Assembly: GCA_022843925.1 (NCBI GenBank)
Contig: JALHMS010000023.1
Location: forward strand, 1 to 64,000
Length of the DNA stretch: 64,000 nt
Origin: Burkholderiales bacterium
GTDB taxonomy: Bacteria; Pseudomonadota; Gammaproteobacteria; Burkholderiales; Ga0077523
Direction of reading: 5' to 3'
The first letter of the stretch is position 1. Every line of letters begins with the position of its first letter. A model generated the notes under the pieces. That model had not been told where the DNA came from. It ran no database searches and saw nothing but the letters and a program-made list of their open reading frames with translations. Position numbers and translations under genes: made by a program. Below, piece by piece: positions 16,544 to 25,513 of the stretch.

Positions 16544-17038
16544 ATGAGGGCATCGATCAGCCTTCCGGGCTGCGTACGTCGCTTGTTGCGCTGCTGCGTG
16601 CTGATCTCGATCGGCACCGCGGCCGCGATGCAAGGCGCGATCGCGCGCGACACCGACACGCAGTACACCGACAAGCGTGCACGGATCGACTACACGCTGC
16701 ACTGCTCGGGCTGTCACGGCATGGACGGCCTGGGCAAGCCCGCCGCGGGGATCCCGGTCTTCACCGATCAGGTGGGGCATTTTCTGCGGATGCCCGAGGG
16801 GCGTGCCTTCCTGATGCAGGTGCCCGGCCTGCTGGGCGCCCGGCTCCCCGATGACCGGGCCGCGGCGGTCACCACCTGGATGGTCCGGGCGTTCGCCGGA
16901 CCTTCGCTCCCGCCGGACTTCGTGCCCTACACGGCCGAGGAGGCGAAGCGCTACCGGGAGAGCCGGCCCGCCGATGTGATCGGCAAACGCAATGCGTTGT
17001 ATCGGCAGTTGCTGGAACACGGTTACGCGATTCAGTAG
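16544..17038 (+). CDS. Periplasmic monohaem cytochrome c
   Basis: A 164-residue exported protein with a single haem site CSGCHG and a downstream Met-containing region (FLRMPEGRAFLMQVPG) that could give the sixth ligand. Small monohaem cytochromes are encoded right after aauA in known aau clusters, where they probably take electrons from the dehydrogenase or its azurin. The ATG at 16544 has GGAGAG eight bases upstream and starts a signal peptide. It is 52 bases downstream of aauA. Confidence 0.82.
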   Translation: MRASISLPGCVRRLLRCCVLISIGTAAAMQGAIARDTDTQYTDKRARIDYTLHCSGCHGMDGLGKPAAGIPVFTDQVGHFLRMPEGRAFLMQVPGLLGARLPDDRAAAVTTWMVRAFAGPSLPPDFVPYTAEEAKRYRESRPADVIGKRNALYRQLLEHGYAIQ

Positions 17039-17076
17039 CCACCACGACAACCAGGCAGCACCACGGAGGACGATCC

Positions 17077-18342
17077 ATGAGCGATGTATCGAAAGGCAGG
17101 CGCGGCATTCTGAAGGGCATGGCAGCAATCCCGGCGGCAGCCGCGCTCCCGGGGCTCCTGCATGCGCAGGGCAGGCCCATCGTCGTGGGCCTGCCGATCG
17201 CGCAGAGCGGGCCGGCCGGTGTCGCGGATCACGCGGACCACCTGAACGGCGCGAAGCTCGCAGTGGCGGAGATCAACGCGGCGGGCGGCGTGCTGGGGCG
17301 GCCCATCGAGCTGAAGGTCGTGGACATCGACATCCTCACGCCCGAGGGCACGCAGGCCGCGTTCCGCAAGCTCGCGGACTCCAAGGTGCAGGCCATCTCC
17401 TCGCCCTTCGTGCTGATCCCGCAGCCGGCCATCGACGCGCTCGGCAGCTACAAGGCACCGTACCTGCACGGCAACACGCAGATCGCGTCACTGGAACTGG
17501 TCCGCAAGAACGCCCAGAAGTACGGCCACATCTTCCAGTTGGACCCTGCGGAGGTCTACTACGGCCTGGGCTTCCCTCCCTTCCTCGAGCAGTTGCAGGC
17601 GAGCGGTGCGTGGAAGCCGATCAACAACAAGGTCCACATCATCCAGGAGCAGATCGCCTACACGCAGACGATCTCCAAGTCGACGCAGGAAGCCCTGAAG
17701 GGCAGCAAGTTCCAGCTCGCGAAGGTGACGGACATCCAGTTCCCGGTGCAGGACTGGGGCCCCGTGATGCAGGAGATCAAGCGCACCGGCGCCGGCGTCA
17801 TCATGGTCGACCACTGGGTGGCCGCGGAGCTCGCGACGTTCTGCCAGCAGTTCTCGGCGAACCCGCTGAAGGGCGCGCTGGTGTATCTGCAGTACGGTCC
17901 GTCGCAGCCCGAGTTCCTGGAGCTCGCCGGCAAGGCCGCGGAAGGTTTCGTGTGGGGGACGGTGACCGGCGTGCTCGCCGACAAGAAGGGCACCGAGTTC
18001 CGCCAGAAGTACCGCAAGGCCAACCCCGGAATCATGGGCCTCGTCTACACGGGCATGGGCTACGACAGCATCTACATGCTCGCGGGTGCCTGGAAGGCCG
18101 TGGGCGACCCCGACAAGTTCAAGGAAGTGGCCGACCACATCCGCAAGACCCCCTTCCGCGGCGTGAACGGCTGGTCGTATCTCGACAACGAGTACCAGGC
18201 ATCCATCCACTATCCGCTGCAGGCGAAGGACCCCGAGAAGGGCATGGCGCACCTCTTCTTCCAGGTGCAGGGCGGCGAGCACCGCATCATCTCGCCCGCC
18301 ACGCAGAAGGAAGTGAACTTCAAGCCCGCTCCCTGGATGTGA
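17077..18342 (+). CDS. ABC transporter substrate-binding protein (branched-chain amino acid/amide type)
   Basis: A 421-residue periplasmic binding protein of the Leu/Ile/Val or amide-binding family, with a Tat-like signal (KGRRGILKGMAAIPAAAALPG), the fold start IVVGLPIAQSGPAG and the NGAKLAVAEINAAGGVLGRPIEL segment. It would deliver ligand to the LivHMGF-type complex encoded next. Because the operon ends with a dimethylformamidase-like enzyme, the ligand is more likely an amide than an amino acid (inference). It follows the cytochrome gene after 38 bases and may share its transcript. Confidence 0.85.
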   Translation: MSDVSKGRRGILKGMAAIPAAAALPGLLHAQGRPIVVGLPIAQSGPAGVADHADHLNGAKLAVAEINAAGGVLGRPIELKVVDIDILTPEGTQAAFRKLADSKVQAISSPFVLIPQPAIDALGSYKAPYLHGNTQIASLELVRKNAQKYGHIFQLDPAEVYYGLGFPPFLEQLQASGAWKPINNKVHIIQEQIAYTQTISKSTQEALKGSKFQLAKVTDIQFPVQDWGPVMQEIKRTGAGVIMVDHWVAAELATFCQQFSANPLKGALVYLQYGPSQPEFLELAGKAAEGFVWGTVTGVLADKKGTEFRQKYRKANPGIMGLVYTGMGYDSIYMLAGAWKAVGDPDKFKEVADHIRKTPFRGVNGWSYLDNEYQASIHYPLQAKDPEKGMAHLFFQVQGGEHRIISPATQKEVNFKPAPWM

Positions 18343-18343
18343 C

Positions 18344-19096
18344 GTGGTCACGGCACCGCACGCGGGCACCGCGGTGCCCGGCGGGACTCTTTTCGCCTGC
18401 GAGGGCGTGGGGATCACGCTGGGTGGCCGCGAGATCCTCTCCGACGTGGGCCTGCAGGTCCGCGCCGGCGAGGTGCTCGGCATCATCGGGCCGAACGGCG
18501 CCGGCAAGACGACGCTGCTGGAGGTGCTCTCCGGCCGTCTGACGCCACGCACCGGGCGGGTCCTGCTGGAAGGGGCGGACGTGACCGCCCAGCCGATGCA
18601 CCAGCGCGCACGCCTGGGCATCGCCCGCACCTATCAGTCGCCCGTGGTGCCCGACGCGGTGCGCGTGCGCGACGTCTTCCAGGCCGCGCGCGAGGCCTGG
18701 AAGCCGTATCTCACCCGGCACCACGCGGAATGGGCCGCGGCGCTGGTGCGCTTCAAGGCCGACGAGATGATGCCTGCCGGCGCCCTGGAAACGCTCAACC
18801 GCCGCAAGCTTCTGCTCGCCTGCCTTCTCATGCGCAAGCCGCGCGTGATCCTCATGGACGAACCTGCGGCGGGGCTCATCAACGCCGAGGTGGACGAGAT
18901 CGACGCCCTGGTCCGCGTGCTGGCGAAGGAACTCGGCATGGGCGTGGTCATCGTAGAGCACCGCCTCGAACTGCTGGACGCCATCGCCGATCGCGTGGTG
19001 GTGCTGGACCTCGGCCGCGTCATCGCGGAGGGCCCTCCGGAGCACGTCTTCGAGCAGCCCGAGGTGCGCGCCGCCTATTTCGAGAACGCCGAATGA
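18344..19096 (+). CDS. ABC transporter ATPase, LivG-like
   Basis: A 250-residue ATPase with Walker A GPNGAGKTT and Walker B VILMDEPAAGL, a Q-loop in ARTYQSP and a switch His in IVEHRLE. The usual signature LSxGQ before Walker B is missing: the matching place reads ALETLNRRKLLLACLL. With LivF it would form a heterodimer with perhaps one normal ATP site. GTG start one base after the binding-protein stop codon. Confidence 0.85.
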   Translation: MVTAPHAGTAVPGGTLFACEGVGITLGGREILSDVGLQVRAGEVLGIIGPNGAGKTTLLEVLSGRLTPRTGRVLLEGADVTAQPMHQRARLGIARTYQSPVVPDAVRVRDVFQAAREAWKPYLTRHHAEWAAALVRFKADEMMPAGALETLNRRKLLLACLLMRKPRVILMDEPAAGLINAEVDEIDALVRVLAKELGMGVVIVEHRLELLDAIADRVVVLDLGRVIAEGPPEHVFEQPEVRAAYFENAE

Positions 19097-19112
19097 CGCC
19101 CGGTCGTCCGTC

Positions 19113-19838
19113 GTGACCACACCGGTCCTCGACATCCGCGGCCTCTCCGCCGGCTACGGCCCGTTGCGCGTCCTGCACGACCTCGACCTCACCGTGCATG
19201 CCGGCGAGCGCATCGGTCTCGTCGGGCTGAACGGTCATGGCAAGTCGACGCTGTTCCGCGCGGTGGCCGGCCTCACCGACTGGCAGAGCGGGTCCGTCCT
19301 CCTGAACGGCGTCGAAGTGGGCGGCACGCGCAGCCAGGGGCCGGGGCGCCACACCCACGAGATCGTCCGCCGCGGGCTCGCACTGATGCCGCAGGGCGAC
19401 GCGATCTTCCCGGGCCTCACCGTGCGCCAGCATCTCGACGCCGGCGCCTACACGCGACGTGCGTGGCGCGAGCGCGACCGCCGCTGCCGCGACATCCTCG
19501 ACATCTTCCCGCCGCTCGAGAAACTGCTCGACGTGGCGGTCGGCAAGCTCTCGGGCGGCGAGCGCCGGATGGTCTCGCTGGGCCGCGGCCTCATGGCCGA
19601 CGCGACGGTGCTCCTCGTGGACGAGCCCTCGCTCGGCCTGGCACCGAAGATCGGCAAGACTGTGATGGACGCACTGATGCGGATCGATCTCGAGTCCGGC
19701 GCGATGATCATCGCCGAACAGAATCTCAGCCTCCTCGAGGGCCGCGTGACTCGGCTGCTCGGCATGCACGCCGGGCGCCTCAAGGGCGGCGGCATGACGG
19801 CGCTGCCCGGCCGCCACGTGACGGGGGTGGAACTGTGA
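19113..19838 (+). CDS. ABC transporter ATPase, LivF-like
   Basis: A 241-residue ATPase with all motifs: Walker A GLNGHGKST, Q-loop ALMPQGDAIF, signature LSGGERR, Walker B VLLVDEPSLGL and switch region IIAEQN. It pairs with the LivG-like subunit and powers import through the LivH/LivM permease. GTG start 16 bases downstream; its end overlaps the LivH start by four bases (GTGA). Confidence 0.87.
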   Translation: MTTPVLDIRGLSAGYGPLRVLHDLDLTVHAGERIGLVGLNGHGKSTLFRAVAGLTDWQSGSVLLNGVEVGGTRSQGPGRHTHEIVRRGLALMPQGDAIFPGLTVRQHLDAGAYTRRAWRERDRRCRDILDIFPPLEKLLDVAVGKLSGGERRMVSLGRGLMADATVLLVDEPSLGLAPKIGKTVMDALMRIDLESGAMIIAEQNLSLLEGRVTRLLGMHAGRLKGGGMTALPGRHVTGVEL

Positions 19839-20719
19839 TCGCCGACCTGCCCTACGTCATCGTCTCGGCGCTCGCGCTCTGGGCCATCTACGGCCTGCTC
19901 GCCATCGGCATCTCGATCGTCTGGTCGAGCCTCGGGATGATCAACATGGCGCACGGCTTCACGTTCGCCGTCGCGGGCTACGGCGCATGGCTCGCGGCCC
20001 AGTACGTCTCCGACGCCGGCGTCGTGGTGCTCGGTGCCGGCATCCTCACCGGTGCGGTCAGCGGCGCGCTCATCTACGCGGTGGCCTTCCTGCCGCTGCA
20101 CGACAAGCCCAACTTCATCGTGCGCAGCCTCATCGCCACCCTCGCCATCAGCCTGCTCGGCACGCAGGCGCTGCAGTGGCTGTTCGGCCCGCGCGTGAAG
20201 TCGCTGCCGCGCGTCTTCGGCAACACGCCGCTGGAACTGGGCGAGATCGTGATCACCGCGGACAAGCTCGGCGCCGTGCTGTCGTCCACGCTGCTGCTGG
20301 GCCTGGTGCTCCTCTGGATGACCCGCAGCCGCCGTGGCCTCGAGATCCGCGCGATGATGCAGAACCCGGAGGGCGCCGCGCTCGTGGGCATCGGCCTGCG
20401 CCGCACCGCGATGTCGGTGATGGCAGTCACGGGGGCGCTCGCGGGCCTGGCGTCGGTGCTGCTGTCGCAGACCTTCTTCGTGAGTCCCGGTGCCGGTCTC
20501 CAACCGCTCGTGAAGGGGCTGATCGTCGCCCTCTGCGGCGGCCTCGGCAGCATCCCCGGCGCGCTGCTCGCGGCGGGTCTCGTCGGGATCACCGAAGCGG
20601 CCACCGCCACCTGGCTCGGTGGCCAGTACGTGCTGATGACCCAGTTCGGGGTGATCATCGGCGTGCTCCTCATCCGGCCCCGCGGCATCGGCGGCCTCCT
20701 CGACGAGACGCGCGAATGA
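19835..20719 (+). CDS. ABC transporter permease, LivH-like
   Basis: A 294-residue inner-membrane permease with eight or so helices, the LivH features GMINMAHGFTFAVAGYGAW and, near the C terminus, KGLIVALCGGLGSIPGALLAAG (coupling-loop region with GLGSIPG). It starts at the GTG at 19835 overlapping livF and ends overlapping livM by three to four bases, so the membrane subunits are translationally coupled. Confidence 0.87.
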   Translation: MIADLPYVIVSALALWAIYGLLAIGISIVWSSLGMINMAHGFTFAVAGYGAWLAAQYVSDAGVVVLGAGILTGAVSGALIYAVAFLPLHDKPNFIVRSLIATLAISLLGTQALQWLFGPRVKSLPRVFGNTPLELGEIVITADKLGAVLSSTLLLGLVLLWMTRSRRGLEIRAMMQNPEGAALVGIGLRRTAMSVMAVTGALAGLASVLLSQTFFVSPGAGLQPLVKGLIVALCGGLGSIPGALLAAGLVGITEAATATWLGGQYVLMTQFGVIIGVLLIRPRGIGGLLDETRE

Positions 20720-22275
20720 GCTGGCGCAATCCGCAACTGCGGCGCGATCCCGCGAAGGGACCGGTGCATCCGCACCTGCCGGTGGGCCGCCGACGCTGGT
20801 GGCCGCGACTGCGTGCCCACGGCGGGAACACCTGGCGCCGCATGCGGTATCCGCTCACCCGGCGGCACGTGCTCTGGACGCGCGGCGAGTACAACCCGCG
20901 CAACCTCGCCGCCGAGGTGCGCATCCTCGACAAGCGGCCGCTGTGGTGGATGGCGGGTCTCGCGTTCCTCGCCATCGCCCCGCTGCTCACCGACGACGGC
21001 ACCATCCTCTCCGCAGCGTCGATCTTCGCGATCTACGCCGCGATCAATCTGGTGTGGATGCTCGTCATCGGCACCGCGGGCATCACTTCCCTGGCGACGC
21101 TCGCGATCGTCGGCGCGGGAGCCTACGGTGGCGCCTATCTCTCGATCACGTACGACTGGCCGTGGTGGAGCATGCTGCCCGTGGGCGGCGCCATCGGGCT
21201 CGTGTTCGGGGTGATCGTCGCGCTGCCGGCCATCCGCCTGGAAGGCTTCTACTACGCGCTGCTCACGCTCGGGCTCGCGGAACTCTGCCGCGTGTACGTC
21301 GTGCAGTCGCGCGTCTTCGGCTCGGCGACGGGTGGCATGTACGGCGCCGCCACGCACATCCCCGACGACCTCTCCGACACCGGCCAGTTGCGTTTCGCGT
21401 ACTACGCGGCGTTCGCGCTGATGCTGTGCGCCCTCGCGCTCTACCGATGGGTGGACGGCCAGCGGCTCGGGCGACTGCTGCGGGCCGCGCCGGAGAAGAA
21501 CGAAGCCTTCGCGGAGGCGGTGGGCATCGACTACCGCCGGGCGCGCATCCAGGTGTTCATCATCTCGTCGGTGGCGCTCGGGGTGATCGGCGGCTTCTAC
21601 GCCTCGCACTTCAAGGGCGCCTCGCCCTCGCTGTTCTCCATGGACAGCCTGCTGCTCATGCTCGCGATGATCGTCATCGGCGGGATCGGCAAGGCCGAGG
21701 GCGCGGTGGTGGGCACGTTGATCGTCGTCGCCATCGACAAGGTGTTCATCGACCTGGGTGCGCTGCGGCTCATATTGATCGGTGCCGTGATGCTCGTCTC
21801 CGTGCTCACCACGCGCGCGGGGCTGTTCGGGATCCAGGCGCAGTTCCGCGCCTGGCGCGAGAAGAAGAAGAGCGAGCGGCGCGCCCGGCGCCAGGAGAAA
21901 GGAGGAGAGGTCGTGCCAGAGGAAGCCACCGAGATCGCCGACAAGCAGGCGATCTACCATCGTCGATTCGACAAGCAGATGCGCGACTTCCTGAAGACGC
22001 TCGTCACCGACGAGGTCGTCGAGGAGCACCGGCTGAAGCCGCTCGGCCAGCACAGCGAGGCGCTGTCGCGGCTGACCAACTACTTCCGCCGCGGCCCCAT
22101 GGCCGACAAGTACGCCGTCTTCACCATCGTGCCCATGCGCGAGTACCGCGTGGTCGCGCTGTCGGGCCAGCGCGGCGTGCCGCCGCGGCTCGTGAACGAC
22201 CGCACCTACCACTCGCTGGGTGACGCCTACCACGCGGTGTTCCTGCTGCGCATCAACGACCTGCTGGAGTCCTGA
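20716..22275 (+). CDS. LivM-like permease fused to a dimethylformamidase small-subunit domain
   Basis: A 519-residue frame. Residues 1 to about 398 are a LivM permease (EGFYYALLTLGLAELCRVYVV, then IGGIGKAEGAVVGTLIV) with an unusual basic 75-residue N terminus. Residues 400-519 are not a transporter domain: VVEEHRLKPLG, LTNYFRRGP, KYAVFTIVPMREYRVV and HAVFLLRINDL match, from memory, the small alpha subunit of N,N-dimethylformamidase. No stop separates the two. A strong Shine-Dalgarno and in-frame GTG (21901-21915) lie exactly at the joint, so the 120-residue subunit could also be made alone. The charged linker WREKKKSERRARRQEKGGE may be the last cytoplasmic tail. The large amidase subunit follows four bases later. 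Confidence 0.8.
   Translation: MSWRNPQLRRDPAKGPVHPHLPVGRRRWWPRLRAHGGNTWRRMRYPLTRRHVLWTRGEYNPRNLAAEVRILDKRPLWWMAGLAFLAIAPLLTDDGTILSAASIFAIYAAINLVWMLVIGTAGITSLATLAIVGAGAYGGAYLSITYDWPWWSMLPVGGAIGLVFGVIVALPAIRLEGFYYALLTLGLAELCRVYVVQSRVFGSATGGMYGAATHIPDDLSDTGQLRFAYYAAFALMLCALALYRWVDGQRLGRLLRAAPEKNEAFAEAVGIDYRRARIQVFIISSVALGVIGGFYASHFKGASPSLFSMDSLLLMLAMIVIGGIGKAEGAVVGTLIVVAIDKVFIDLGALRLILIGAVMLVSVLTTRAGLFGIQAQFRAWREKKKSERRARRQEKGGEVVPEEATEIADKQAIYHRRFDKQMRDFLKTLVTDEVVEEHRLKPLGQHSEALSRLTNYFRRGPMADKYAVFTIVPMREYRVVALSGQRGVPPRLVNDRTYHSLGDAYHAVFLLRINDLLES
21901..21915 (+). promoter_or_regulatory. Internal ribosome site and GTG start for the amidase small subunit
   Basis: The sequence aaaggaggagaggtcgtg gives a near-perfect Shine-Dalgarno (GGAGGA, 21901-21906), six bases of spacing and a GTG at 21913 in the reading frame of the fused gene. 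Initiation here would give a 120-residue protein of the size expected for a dimethylformamidase small subunit. Seen directly; use of the site is inference. Confidence 0.65.
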
Positions 22276-22278
22276 CCC

Positions 22279-24594
22279 GTGGCGAAGATCAAGCTGTTCG
22301 GCTACTGCGATCGGATGTCGGTGAAGGCCGGCGACACCCTGCGGTTCATGCTCTCGGCGGACGGCACCGACACCGCGCAGTTCCAGCTCGTGCGATTGAT
22401 CCACGGCGACCAGCATCCCGACGGGCCGGGCTTCATGGAAGTGGAGGTGGACGCGCCGCTGAACCGCCAGTGGCCGGTGCGCAAGCAGTACGCGCAGATC
22501 GGCTCGTACCTGGAAGTGCCGGATCCCGACGGCCGGCTCGCCCCCGAGGGCGACTTCACGGTGCACGCCTTCATCTGGCCGGCGACGCCGAAGTCCGGCC
22601 GGCAGGTGATCGCCGGTCGCTGGTCGGTGACGGACGTCGCCGGATGGGCGCTCGGCATCGACACGAACGGCTTCCTCGAATTCTGGATGGGCGACGGCAC
22701 ACGCGTGGACGCCGTGCGATCCGAGATGCCGCTGCTCGCGCAGTCGTGGTACTTCGTCGCCGCGAGCTTCCACGCCGCGAGCGGTCGGGTCACGCTGTAC
22801 CAGGAGTCGGTGCTGAACCGCTACAACAGCCTGCTCTCGAAGATCGTCCCGCTCGAGTACCGCTCGCACGTCACCGAGTCCGTGCGCGTGCGCCCCGGGC
22901 GCCCCACGGCGCCCTTCCTGGTGGCGGGCGCCACGGAACACAACGCGCGGCGCGGGCGCTTCGTCTCGCAACTCTACAACGGCAAGGTGGACCGCTTCGG
23001 CGTGCAGGGCCGCTGCCTCTCGCGCGCGGAGTTGGACGCGATCCGCGACGGCGGCGAGCCACCCGCCGACGGCCTGATCGCGCGCTGGGACACCACCGCG
23101 GGCTACACCGACCGCGGCATCGGCAACACGGTCGTCGACACGGGTCCGCACGGCCTGCACGCGGAGGGCGTGAACCGCCCGGTGCGCGCGCAGACCGGCT
23201 GGAACTGGACCGGCCGCGAGGACTGCTTCCGGCTCGCGCCCGCCCAGTACGGCGGCGTCGAGTTCCACGACGACGCGATCGAGGACTGCTGCTGGGAGCC
23301 CGTGTGCGACTACACGATCCCCGACGCTCTGAAGAGCGGCTGCTACGCGGTGCGCATCCGCGCCGGAGAACCCGGCCGCGAGGCCGAGGACCACATCCCC
23401 TTCTTCGTCCGCGCCGCCCGCCCGTCGGCACCCATCGCGCTATTGATGCCCACCGCGAGCTATCTCGCCTACGCCAACGAGCACCTCGCGTTCGACGCAC
23501 CCATCGCACAGGCCATCGTCTCGCACACACCGGTCCTGTCGGAGTCCGACGTGGAGATGTACCGCAACCGCGAGTTCGGACTCTCGACCTACGACCACCA
23601 CGCCGATGGTGCGGGGGTCTGCTACACGTCGTACCGGCGGCCCATCGTGAACATGCGGCCCAAGTACCGCCTCGCCGCCATGGGCTTCCCGTGGCAGTTC
23701 CCTGCGGACCTCTCGATCGTCGCGTGGCTGGAGCACCTGGGCTACGACTACGAGATCCTCACCGACGAGGACCTCCACCGCGACGGCGTCGCCGCGCTCG
23801 CGCCGTACCGCATGGTCATCAACGGCACCCACGCCGAGTACTACTCGGAGCCGATGCTCGACGCCACCGAGGACTATCTCGCTCAGGGCGGACGCCTGCT
23901 GTACCTCTCGGGCAACGGCTACTACTGGGTGATCGGATTCCCGGAAGACAAGCCGTGGCTGATGGAGGTGCGCAAGCTCGACTCCGGTTCGCGCGCCTGG
24001 CAGGCCAGACCGGGCGAGCACTATCTGCAGACCACCGGCGAGAAGAGCGGCCTCTGGCGCCATCGCGGCCGCGCGCCGCAGAAGCTGGTCGGCACCGGCT
24101 TCGCGTCGGAAGGCATGGACGAATCCCAACCCTTCCGCCGCATGCCCGACAGCCATCACAAGGCCGTGTCGTGGATCTTCGAGGGCGTGGAGGGCGACAT
24201 CATCGGCGACTTCGGCCTGGCGCTCGGAGGCGCTGCAGGCGTGGAGATCGACCGCTACGACCTGAGTCTCGGCACGCCACCCCACACGCGCATCCTGGCG
24301 TCGTCGGAGGGGCACTCCGACAACTATCCGAAGGTGTCGGAGGAGATCCTCTACAACTTCCCCGGCATGGGCGGGACGCAGGACTTCCAGATCCGCGCCG
24401 ACATGACCTACTTCACCACGCAGTCGCACGGCGCCGTCTTCTCGGCCAGTTCGATCGCCTGGGCGAGCGCGCTCCCGTGCAAGGGCTTCGACAACAACGT
24501 GTCGCGGGTGATGAAGAACGTGGTGGACGCTTTCCTGAAGCCGGGTCCGCTGCCCGGTTCGGAGTTCATCGCGGAAGAGAAGCACTGGCGGTGA
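22279..24594 (+). CDS. N,N-dimethylformamidase-like amidase, large subunit
   Basis: A 771-residue protein close in length to the 760-residue large subunit of N,N-dimethylformamidase. N-terminal part carries a beta-rich, lectin-like region (about 90-250) and the C-terminal part the catalytic domain. In the known enzyme a mononuclear iron is bound by Tyr, Tyr and Glu; the matching residues here are Y395 or Y398 (TASYLAYANEH), Y438 (STYDHH) and E520 (NGTHAEYY). It should hydrolyse an amide to an amine and an acid, DMF or a relative. No signal peptide, so cytoplasmic. GTG start four bases after the fused permease gene. Substrate is not decided by sequence; the upstream importer and amine dehydrogenase suggest the released amine is oxidised. 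Confidence 0.85.
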   Translation: MAKIKLFGYCDRMSVKAGDTLRFMLSADGTDTAQFQLVRLIHGDQHPDGPGFMEVEVDAPLNRQWPVRKQYAQIGSYLEVPDPDGRLAPEGDFTVHAFIWPATPKSGRQVIAGRWSVTDVAGWALGIDTNGFLEFWMGDGTRVDAVRSEMPLLAQSWYFVAASFHAASGRVTLYQESVLNRYNSLLSKIVPLEYRSHVTESVRVRPGRPTAPFLVAGATEHNARRGRFVSQLYNGKVDRFGVQGRCLSRAELDAIRDGGEPPADGLIARWDTTAGYTDRGIGNTVVDTGPHGLHAEGVNRPVRAQTGWNWTGREDCFRLAPAQYGGVEFHDDAIEDCCWEPVCDYTIPDALKSGCYAVRIRAGEPGREAEDHIPFFVRAARPSAPIALLMPTASYLAYANEHLAFDAPIAQAIVSHTPVLSESDVEMYRNREFGLSTYDHHADGAGVCYTSYRRPIVNMRPKYRLAAMGFPWQFPADLSIVAWLEHLGYDYEILTDEDLHRDGVAALAPYRMVINGTHAEYYSEPMLDATEDYLAQGGRLLYLSGNGYYWVIGFPEDKPWLMEVRKLDSGSRAWQARPGEHYLQTTGEKSGLWRHRGRAPQKLVGTGFASEGMDESQPFRRMPDSHHKAVSWIFEGVEGDIIGDFGLALGGAAGVEIDRYDLSLGTPPHTRILASSEGHSDNYPKVSEEILYNFPGMGGTQDFQIRADMTYFTTQSHGAVFSASSIAWASALPCKGFDNNVSRVMKNVVDAFLKPGPLPGSEFIAEEKHWR

Positions 24595-24640
24595 GCTGCG
24601 GGACGCGGGAGGGACGTGGAGCGTCGGTCGATCTACGGCT

Positions 24641-24915
24641 CGACGCGGCGCGTCCCCGGGCACAGAGACGAATCCTGGAACACGGGCGTCGGGCGGTGCC
24701 CGACCCACGGGGGTAAGTACCTCGCGCGATTCCAATGCGAAGGTTGTCGTGGGTCGAGCCATGGCTCGACGCGGCGGGTCCCCGGGCGCAGAGACGGTTC
24801 CTGGAACACGGGCGTCGGGCGGTGCCCAACCCACGGGGGCAAGTACCTCGCGCGATTCCAATGCGAAGGTTGTCGTGGGTCGAGCCATGGCTCGACGCGG
24901 CGGGTCCCCGGGCGC
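24641..24915. repeat. 126-bp direct repeat, about two copies
   Basis: A 126-base unit, beginning cgacgcggcg and containing ctggaacacgggcgtcgggc, starts at 24641, 24767 and (partial) 24893. Each unit includes the palindrome gtcgagccatggctcgac seen also at 53.1 and 56.3 kb. It follows the amidase gene and is probably an expanded REP-type element; no gene is visible although several frames stay open. Confidence 0.75.
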
Positions 24916-24924
24916 ATGTGTTGT

Positions 24925-25512
24925 AGGAGCGGGCCATGCCCGCGAAAGCGAGGGTTCCGGTCGAAACGTTTCCTCGCATTCGCCGCTTTCGGGGCCATGG
25001 GCCCCTCCTACAGAAGCCACACCCATGGCGCCTGGCTGAATCACGGGGGGATATACAAGGGGTCCTCCCCTTGTTGGTACGCCCTGCGGCCAAGCCGCCG
25101 CGGGCCACCGGCCCGAGAGGCGGCCATGCCCGCGAAAGCGAGGGTTCCGGTCGAAACGTTTCCTCGCATTCGCCGCTTTCGGGGCCATGGGCCCCTCCTA
25201 CAAGGCCATGGGCCCCTCCTACAGAAGCCACACCCATGGCGCCTGGCTGAATCACGGGGGGATATACAAGGGGTCCTCCTCTTGTTGGTACGCCCTGCGG
25301 CCAAGCCGCCGCGGGCCACCGGCCCGAGAGGCGGCCATGCCCGCGAAAGCGTCGGTTTCGGTTGAAGCGCTTCCTTGCATTCGCCGCTTTCGGGGCCATG
25401 GGCCCCTCCTACAAGGCCATGGGCTCCTCCCACAAGGCCATGGGCCCCTCCCACAAGGCCATGGGCCCCTCCCACAAGGCCACGGGCCCCTCCCACAAGG
25501 CCATGGGCTCCG
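24925..25512. repeat. Nested REP array: 190-bp units and 21-bp tandem repeats
   Basis: A unit of about 190 bases starts near 24925 and again near 25115 and 25326, the last two 211 bases apart because of one extra short unit. Each unit holds the palindromes ggccatgcccgcga and ggggccatgggcccctcc. From about 25391 a 21-base motif, aaggccatgggcccctcccac and close variants, repeats about six times up to the cytochrome gene. The same core palindromes make up the array at 54.0-54.9 kb. There is no CRISPR-like spacer variety and no credible gene; the long open frames are a result of the repeat composition. Confidence 0.8.
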
Positions 25513-25513
25513 C

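Noticed and set aside
20074-23394. A 1106-residue open frame on the minus strand
   Set aside because: It lies opposite the LivH, LivM and amidase genes, which have clear motifs and coupled starts. The minus frame is His/Arg/Val-rich without domains, a normal shadow in high-GC DNA.
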